Source: Modestobacter sp.
GTDB lineage: Bacteria; Actinomycetota; Actinomycetes; Mycobacteriales; Geodermatophilaceae
Direction: 5' to 3'
Assembly (NCBI GenBank): GCA_025966175.1
Contig: JAOPVN010000474.1
Location: forward strand, 1-8,330
Length of the DNA: 8,330 nt
Of this stretch, positions 5,089 to 8,330 are shown one piece after another. The position numbers and the translations under genes are program-made. The notes beneath the pieces were generated by a model that saw nothing but the letters and a program-made list of their open reading frames with translations, ran no database searches and had not been told where the DNA came from. The first letter of the stretch is position 1. Each line of letters begins with the position of its first letter.

Positions 5089-6669
5089 GTGCCCGACTCC
5101 TCCGCTCCGCGCGCCCGCCGGCGGCTGCGGTCCGCGAACCGGGCACCGGAGCACGGGGTGGACACCTCTCCGCTCGGGGTGCGCCGCCAGCAGACCCGGC
5201 CGCTGCCGGTGGCCGCGACGCAGCCGCCGGGCGATGACACGCCCACGACCGCCGGCCCCGTCGCACCGGGTGCAGGGTCGACCGTGCCCGGCGCGGGTCG
5301 GGCCCCCGGTCCGGCCGCACCCCCGCCGAGCCTCGGCGCCCGGCCGCAGAAGCTGACCGTCACCCGTGTCGCCGCCACCCGCACCCGGGAGCTCAGCGGC
5401 GCCGCGGTCCGCCGGGTCCGGGAGTACGGCCGGGCCGGCGGCGCCGGGGAGACCGGGCTGGCCGGGCTCTTGTGGGTCAACGCCCTGCACATGGCCGGCG
5501 ACGCGATGATCGCCGTCTCGCTGGCCGGCACGCTGTTCTTCGCCGCCGCCTCCGACGCGCAGCGCGGCAACGTCGCGCTCTACCTGCTGGTGACCATGGC
5601 GCCGTTCGCGCTCGTCGCGCCGGTGATCGGCCCCGCCCTGGACCGGCTGCAGCGCGGCCGGCGCTGGGCGCTGGGCGGCAGCCTCGCCGGCCGAGCGGTG
5701 CTGGCCGTCCTGATGGCCGTCCACCACGACGACCTCGCGCTCTACCCGGCCGCGCTGGGCGTGCTGGTGCTGAGCAAGGGATTCAACGTGCTGCGGGCCG
5801 CGGTGGTCCCCCGGGTGCTGCCCCCGGCCCTGTCCCTGACCTCGGCGAACGCGCGGATGTCGGTGTTCGGGCTGGCCGCCGGTGGGGTGCTCGGCGCCCT
5901 GGGCGCGGGCATCGCCACCGTGCTCGGGTTCGGCTGGGAGCTGGGGGCGGCGGCGGCGGTGTTCGCACTGGCCGCCGTCCTCGCCGTCCGGCTGCCCGGG
6001 CACGTCGACGTCCCCGGTGACGAGGAGCCGGCCGACGTGCTGCGCACCGCACCGTTGACCCTCCCGGGCAGCGGACGACGGCCGACGACGCCGCACGTGG
6101 TGACGGCGCTGCGGGCCACCGCCGCGCTCCGCGGGCTCAGCGGCTTCCTGACCATCTTCTCCGCGTTCCTGGTGCAGGCCACGGTGCAGGACGGCTGGGA
6201 CGCGACCCTCGCGCTGGGCGGGATCGCCGCGGCGGCCGGTGCGGGGAGCTTCCTCGGCACCGGCATCGGTGCCCGCCTGCACACGACCAGCCCCGACCGG
6301 GTGGTCCTGGCCGCGGCCGGGGCAGCCGCGGCGATCACCGTGCTGGCCGCGTTCACCTTCAGCCTGCCGATGGCCGCCCTGGTCGCCGGCGTCGCCGCGG
6401 TCACCAACGCGCTGAGCAAGGCCGCGCTGGACGCGATCATCCAGCGCGAGGTGCCCGACAGCCTGCGCGCCTCGGCCTTCGCCCGCTCGGAGACCTGGCT
6501 GCAGCTGGCCTGGGTGCTCGGCGGCGCACTGGGGATCGCACTGCCCACCACCGGCTGGCTGGGCTTCACCGTGGCCGCGGCGCTGCTGGTGCTCGCCGTC
6601 GGCCTCACCCTCTGGAGCCTGCGCACCCGCCGGGCCCGCCGCACCATCGATCGAGAGGCATGGACGTGA
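5089..6669 (+). CDS. MFS-like multi-pass membrane protein with long disordered N-terminus
   Basis: A 526-residue membrane protein. Residues 1-86 are Pro/Ala/Arg-rich and probably disordered. A conserved-looking cytoplasmic lead, KLTVTRVAATRTRELSGAAV (88-107), precedes the first helix (about 125-151, LLWVNALHMAGDAMIAVSLAGTLFF). About a dozen hydrophobic segments follow, with an MFS loop motif GPALDRLQRGRR (181-192) and a late segment (ALDAIIQREVPDSLRASAFARSETWLQLAWVLGG) that echoes the second-half MFS loop. The overall pattern recalls M. tuberculosis Rv0876c (about 548 residues), an uncharacterised transporter-like protein. The GTG at 5089 is chosen from the CACGAT box 7 nt upstream. A downstream start would also keep the membrane domain. 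The stop overlaps the lipoprotein start by GTGA, so the two are co-transcribed and may work together. The substrate is unknown. Confidence 0.87.
   Translation: MPDSSAPRARRRLRSANRAPEHGVDTSPLGVRRQQTRPLPVAATQPPGDDTPTTAGPVAPGAGSTVPGAGRAPGPAAPPPSLGARPQKLTVTRVAATRTRELSGAAVRRVREYGRAGGAGETGLAGLLWVNALHMAGDAMIAVSLAGTLFFAAASDAQRGNVALYLLVTMAPFALVAPVIGPALDRLQRGRRWALGGSLAGRAVLAVLMAVHHDDLALYPAALGVLVLSKGFNVLRAAVVPRVLPPALSLTSANARMSVFGLAAGGVLGALGAGIATVLGFGWELGAAAAVFALAAVLAVRLPGHVDVPGDEEPADVLRTAPLTLPGSGRRPTTPHVVTALRATAALRGLSGFLTIFSAFLVQATVQDGWDATLALGGIAAAAGAGSFLGTGIGARLHTTSPDRVVLAAAGAAAAITVLAAFTFSLPMAALVAGVAAVTNALSKAALDAIIQREVPDSLRASAFARSETWLQLAWVLGGALGIALPTTGWLGFTVAAALLVLAVGLTLWSLRTRRARRTIDREAWT
6653..6658 (+). 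promoter_or_regulatory. Ribosome binding site that fixes the lipoprotein start at GTG 6666
   Basis: GAGAGG ends 7 nt before the GTG at 6666 but only 1 nt before the in-frame ATG at 6660. The spacing favours GTG and gives a 4-nt GTGA overlap with the MFS stop codon. Confidence 0.65.
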
Positions 6670-7181
6670 CCTCGGCAGGACGGGCGTCGACCGGGGTGGC
6701 ACTGCTCGCCGGACTGGGACTGCTGGCCGGCTGCGGGGGTTCCGCAGCCTCCGACGGCGGCGGCCAGGCCACCGCACCGTCGGTGACGGTGCAGGCCGGG
6801 GGCGACGCGATCACCGTCGACCCCACGCAGTACTGCCTGGACGGCGACGGTCAGCGCTACCAGACCTCGGCGCCGATCCTGGAGGTCACGCCGGACACCA
6901 CGATCAGGCTGACGGTGTCCGATGCGGTGGCCGCGGCGGGCTGGAGCGTGCAGGTCTTCGACGAGCAGCTGCAGCAGCAGCTCGGCGACGTCGCGGTGCC
7001 CGCCGGGGACGCCGAGTTCAGCGGGATAACCACGTCCGACGTCGTCCCGCCGACCTTCTACCTGGTGGTCGTGGAGGACTCCGACCCCGAGGCGTGCAGC
7101 GGGCTGTCCGGCGCCTGGCCGGTCGGCTTCATCCGCACCGACGGCACCGCCGCGACGACCAGCCCGACACCGTCCGGCTGA
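6666..7181 (+). CDS. Secreted lipoprotein, DUF2771-type
   Basis: A 171-residue precursor. Residues 1-22 form a lipoprotein signal peptide: Arg at 6, a hydrophobic core (GVALLAGLGLL), and the lipobox L20-A21-G22-C23, so Cys23 should be acylated and the protein anchored on the outer face of the membrane. A Gly/Ser linker leads to a compact domain with the pattern I recall for DUF2771: PSVTVQAGGDAITVDPTQYCLDGDG, then a middle segment RLTVSDAVAAAGWSVQVFDEQL, and a second Cys near the end (DPEACSGL). The two mature-domain cysteines could form a disulfide. The family is actinobacterial and of unknown function; Rv0875c next to Rv0876c in M. tuberculosis is the remembered counterpart. The start is GTG at 6666, set by GAGAGG 7 nt upstream; ATG at 6660 would add only two residues. 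Overlap with the MFS stop suggests an accessory role to that transporter-like protein. Confidence 0.85.
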   Translation: MTSAGRASTGVALLAGLGLLAGCGGSAASDGGGQATAPSVTVQAGGDAITVDPTQYCLDGDGQRYQTSAPILEVTPDTTIRLTVSDAVAAAGWSVQVFDEQLQQQLGDVAVPAGDAEFSGITTSDVVPPTFYLVVVEDSDPEACSGLSGAWPVGFIRTDGTAATTSPTPSG

Positions 7182-7183
7182 CA

Positions 7184-7249
7184 AGGACCCCGTCGGCCCC
7201 GTCCCGGGGCCCGCCCCGAGCGTGCGAGGGGTGGGGAGGACGGGGTCCT
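7184..7249 (+). terminator. Branched terminator between convergent lipoprotein and cold-shock genes
   Basis: An 11-bp perfect outer stem, AGGACCCCGTC (7184-7194) with GACGGGGTCCT (7239-7249), encloses two further hairpins: GGCCCCG-TCC-CGGGGCC (7195-7211) and a 6-bp stem CGCCCC/GGGGTG (7212-7217 with 7228-7233, one G-U pair on the plus RNA). On the plus strand CTCTTTC follows, a short T-rich tail. It begins 2 nt after the lipoprotein stop and ends 3 nt before the cold-shock stop, so it can serve both genes, better on the plus strand. Confidence 0.75.
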
Positions 7250-7252
7250 CTT

Positions 7253-7636
7253 TCAGCCCTCCAGGTCGGTCGCGACCGCGCGCAGCACCGAGCCGACCTT
7301 GCGCGCCATCGACTTGTCCGGGTGACGCCCGTGACGCAGGCCCTCGGAGACGTCGTCCAACAGCTTGATCAGGTCCTCGATGATCGGGACCAGGTCGTCG
7401 GGCTTCTTCCGGGTGCCGGCGACGGCCGAGGGCAGCGGGTCGAGCACCTGCACCTGGAGCGCCTGGTCACCGCGGCGGCCCTGCACGATGCCGAACTCCA
7501 CGCGCTGCCCGGGCTTGAGCTCAGAGGTGCCGGCCGGGAGTGCGTCCTTGTGCACGAAGACGTCCGGGCCGCCCTCACGAGCGAGGAAGCCGAAGCCCTT
7601 CTCCACGTCGAACCACTTCACCTTGCCGCTGGGCAC
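7253..7636 (-). CDS. Cold-shock domain protein with C-terminal helical extension (CspB/Rv0871 type)
   Basis: A 127-residue protein. Residues 1-66 form a cold-shock OB fold: GKVKWF (4-9), RNP1 KGFGFL (13-18), RNP2 DVFVHK (25-30), and the strand GQRVEFGIVQGRRGDQALQVQV. These aromatic and basic residues bind single-stranded RNA or DNA. Unlike the 67-residue CspA type, it continues with a linker (PLPSAVAGTRKK) and two or three predicted helices (about 78-127: PDDLVPIIEDLIKLLDDVSEGLRHGRHPDKSMARKV). The same layout, including a KGR/HGR-YPD/HPD segment, is what I recall for M. tuberculosis CspB (Rv0871, 135 residues). The start is GTG at 7636, with GAGGGA 5 nt upstream. The gene diverges from the DUF202 pair and carries a leader of about 80 nt with a large palindrome, which may control its expression. 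It probably acts as an RNA chaperone. Confidence 0.93.
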   Translation of the reverse strand: MPSGKVKWFDVEKGFGFLAREGGPDVFVHKDALPAGTSELKPGQRVEFGIVQGRRGDQALQVQVLDPLPSAVAGTRKKPDDLVPIIEDLIKLLDDVSEGLRHGRHPDKSMARKVGSVLRAVATDLEG

Positions 7637-7641
7637 GTCGA

Positions 7642-7647
7642 TCCCTC
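7642..7647 (-). promoter_or_regulatory. Ribosome binding site of the cold-shock gene
   Basis: GAGGGA on the minus strand, 5 nt (TCGAC) before GTG at 7636. It is one of few clear Shine-Dalgarno sequences in this window and supports a real untranslated leader for this gene. Confidence 0.65.
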
Positions 7648-7692
7648 AGTCAGTCGTCACTGGCGTCCCGGCCGTCCTGGCCTGGCGCATCC

Positions 7693-7723
7693 GCATCCGC
7701 AGCCGGTCACCGACTGCGGATGC
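7693..7723. promoter_or_regulatory. 31-bp near-perfect palindrome at the cold-shock promoter/leader
   Basis: Arms GCATCCGCAG (7693-7702) and CTGCGGATGC (7714-7723) are perfect complements, and the inner CGGT-C-ACCG is also symmetric, so 14 of 15 pairs match around 7708. The one mismatch (7703/7713) becomes a U-G pair in cold-shock-strand RNA, giving a 13-bp stem with loop GUGAC. It abuts the predicted -10 (7726-7731). It may be an operator over the transcription start or a 5'-leader hairpin. Confidence 0.7.
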
Positions 7724-7725
7724 CC

Positions 7726-7753
7726 AGGTTAGTCGGCAGGGAGCGCTGGTCGA
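7726..7753 (-). promoter_or_regulatory. Promoter of the cold-shock gene
   Basis: On the minus strand there is a -35-like TCGACC (7753-7748, 4 of 6 to TTGACA), a 16-bp spacer and a -10 TAACCT (7731-7726). The predicted start falls near 7719, inside the palindrome, leaving a leader of about 83 nt. The -35 shares the GTCGAC sequence (7749-7754) with the diverging DUF202 promoter region. Confidence 0.5.
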
Positions 7754-7775
7754 CGCACCTTTTCCGCCCGCTCCC

Positions 7776-7781
7776 TACGCT
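7776..7781 (+). promoter_or_regulatory. -10 element of the DUF202 pair, leaderless
   Basis: TACGCT, a TAnnnT hexamer, ends 7 nt (GACCGCC) before GTG at 7789. A weak -35 (GACGCA, 7752-7757, 18-bp spacer) overlaps the -35 region of the divergent cold-shock gene. Confidence 0.5.
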
Positions 7782-7788
7782 GACCGCC

Positions 7789-8157
7789 GTGTCGACCCCT
7801 GCGGGCCCGCCGTCACCGCCCCGGCACCCCGACTACCGGTTCAGCCTGGCCAACGAGCGCACCCTGCTGGCCTGGTTGCGCACCGCACTGGCGCTGGTCG
7901 CCGGCGGGGTGGCGATGACCCAGTTCGTGCCGCACCTGGGCTTCCCGGCCGGCGGCCCGGTCGTCTCGATCGGGCTGTTGCTGGCCGGGCTGGTCACCGC
8001 GCTCGCCGGGTACCGCCGCTACGTCCGCAACGAGGCGGCGATCGCCGCGGACCAGCCGCTGCCGGCCAGCCCCGCCGCCGCGTGGGTCACCGGGCTGGTC
8101 GGGCTGCTGGTGGTCGCGCTGCTGGTGCTGGTGGTCGTCCAGGTCCTCCGCGGATGA
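7789..8157 (+). CDS. DUF202 (YidH-type) small membrane protein
   Basis: A 122-residue inner-membrane protein. After a Pro-rich N-terminus comes the family signature YRFSLANERTLLAWLRTALAL (16-36, key residues N22-E23-R24-T25 and W29-L30-R31-T32). Three transmembrane helices follow (about 33-48, 58-76 and 97-120), with a basic loop YRRYVR (75-80) between helices 2 and 3. This length and layout are usual for YidH/DUF202, whose biochemical role is unsettled. The GTG at 7789 follows TACGCT by 7 nt and no ribosome binding site is present. The stop overlaps the next gene's ATG (ATGA), so both proteins are made from one mRNA and could form a heteromer. The gene diverges from the cold-shock gene across a 152-bp region. 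Confidence 0.9.
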   Translation: MSTPAGPPSPPRHPDYRFSLANERTLLAWLRTALALVAGGVAMTQFVPHLGFPAGGPVVSIGLLLAGLVTALAGYRRYVRNEAAIAADQPLPASPAAAWVTGLVGLLVVALLVLVVVQVLRG

Positions 8158-8330
8158 GCAGCCCGCCTCGGCCGCTGGAGACCCAGCCGGCCCGCACGGC
8201 GCTGGCCTGGCAGCGGACCGGGCTGAGCCTGCTGCTGGTGGCCGGGTTGCTGGCGCGCGGTGCGGCGGTCCACGGGCGGCTGCTGCTCGTCGTCCAGGCC
8301 GCGGTCGTGGCCCGGCCCGGCCATGGGGTG
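8154..8330 (+). CDS. Second DUF202-type membrane protein, 5' part (cut by window edge)
   Basis: ATG at 8154 overlaps the stop of the upstream DUF202 gene (ATGA), and 59 codons are visible. The N-terminus is short and Pro-rich. The signature is then ETQPARTALAWQRTGLSLLL (residues 9-28), where AWQRT replaces the AWLRT of the first copy. A first transmembrane helix covers about 21-35, and the start of a second helix follows around 43-53. The N-E-R-T motif of the first copy is reduced to QPARTALAWQRT, typical of the short DUF202 variants found next to YidH-like genes. No ribosome binding site is seen, so translation depends on the upstream gene. The protein should be about 100-120 residues if family-sized; the rest is outside the window. 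Confidence 0.82.
   Translation, partial: MSSPPRPLETQPARTALAWQRTGLSLLLVAGLLARGAAVHGRLLLVVQAAVVARPGHGV

Noticed and set aside
4816..6777. Long upstream extension of the DUF3027 frame on the minus strand
   Set aside because: It runs antisense through the MFS-like gene, is Gly/Arg/Gln-rich and has no family signature. The DUF3027 protein starts sensibly at GTG 4815.
5742..7184. A 480-codon minus-strand frame across the MFS-like and lipoprotein genes
   Set aside because: The opposite strand encodes a membrane protein and a lipoprotein with clear signals; this frame has only low-complexity Ala/Ser/Pro/Arg sequence.
1..8330. Defence system, secondary-metabolite cluster, prophage, insertion sequence or CRISPR array
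   Set aside because: No nuclease, toxin, NRPS/PKS, integrase, transposase or regularly spaced repeat is present. Gene content and codon use are uniform and housekeeping-like.

Overview
This 8.3-kb window comes from a very high-GC actinobacterial chromosome. The evidence is near-saturated G/C at third codon positions, many GTG starts, TAnnnT-type -10 boxes, and gene families that are essentially actinobacterial (DUF2530, DUF3027, DUF2771, and a cold-shock protein with a C-terminal extension). A Geodermatophilaceae-like organism (Blastococcus, Geodermatophilus, Modestobacter) is my best guess, from overall feel rather than from a diagnostic marker. I see no mobile elements, tRNA, rRNA, CRISPR array or phage genes. 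It reads as ordinary core or near-core genome.

Layout, left to right: (1) the 5' part of a minus-strand gene for a small membrane-associated protein of unknown function, behind an unusually clear promoter (1-163). (2) A minus-strand pair, a MarR-family regulator overlapping a drug-efflux-type MFS transporter by a GTGA junction (188-2013), with a promoter and palindromic operator just upstream. (3) A minus-strand AzgA/PbuG-type purine permease (2069-3598) with a GC-rich leader. (4) A small two-helix membrane protein of the DUF2530 type (plus, 3763-3972) converging on a DUF3027 protein with a conserved Cys/His cluster (minus, 4006-4815). (5) A 273-bp divergent gap with a questionable short minus-strand ORF, then a plus-strand operon of an MFS-like membrane protein and a DUF2771-type lipoprotein (5089-7181), closed by a branched hairpin terminator. 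(6) A minus-strand cold-shock protein (7253-7636) with a near-perfect 31-bp palindrome in its leader or promoter. (7) Diverging from it, a tandem pair of DUF202 (YidH-type) membrane proteins joined by ATGA, the second cut by the window end.

From memory, the set csp / DUF2771 / MFS / DUF2530 / MarR / DUF3027 resembles the Mycobacterium tuberculosis neighbourhood around Rv0871-Rv0883c, so parts of this block look like an old, poorly characterised actinobacterial gene neighbourhood. Six genes start with GTG placed 6-7 nt after a -10-like hexamer, which predicts leaderless mRNAs for the single or first genes of transcripts. Genes inside operons rely on stop/start overlap, and the permease, the cold-shock gene and the lipoprotein have recognisable ribosome binding sites. 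I did not find a convincing previously undescribed multi-gene system. The most interesting items are non-coding: the cold-shock palindrome, the branched terminator, the MarR operator and the leaderless promoter pattern.
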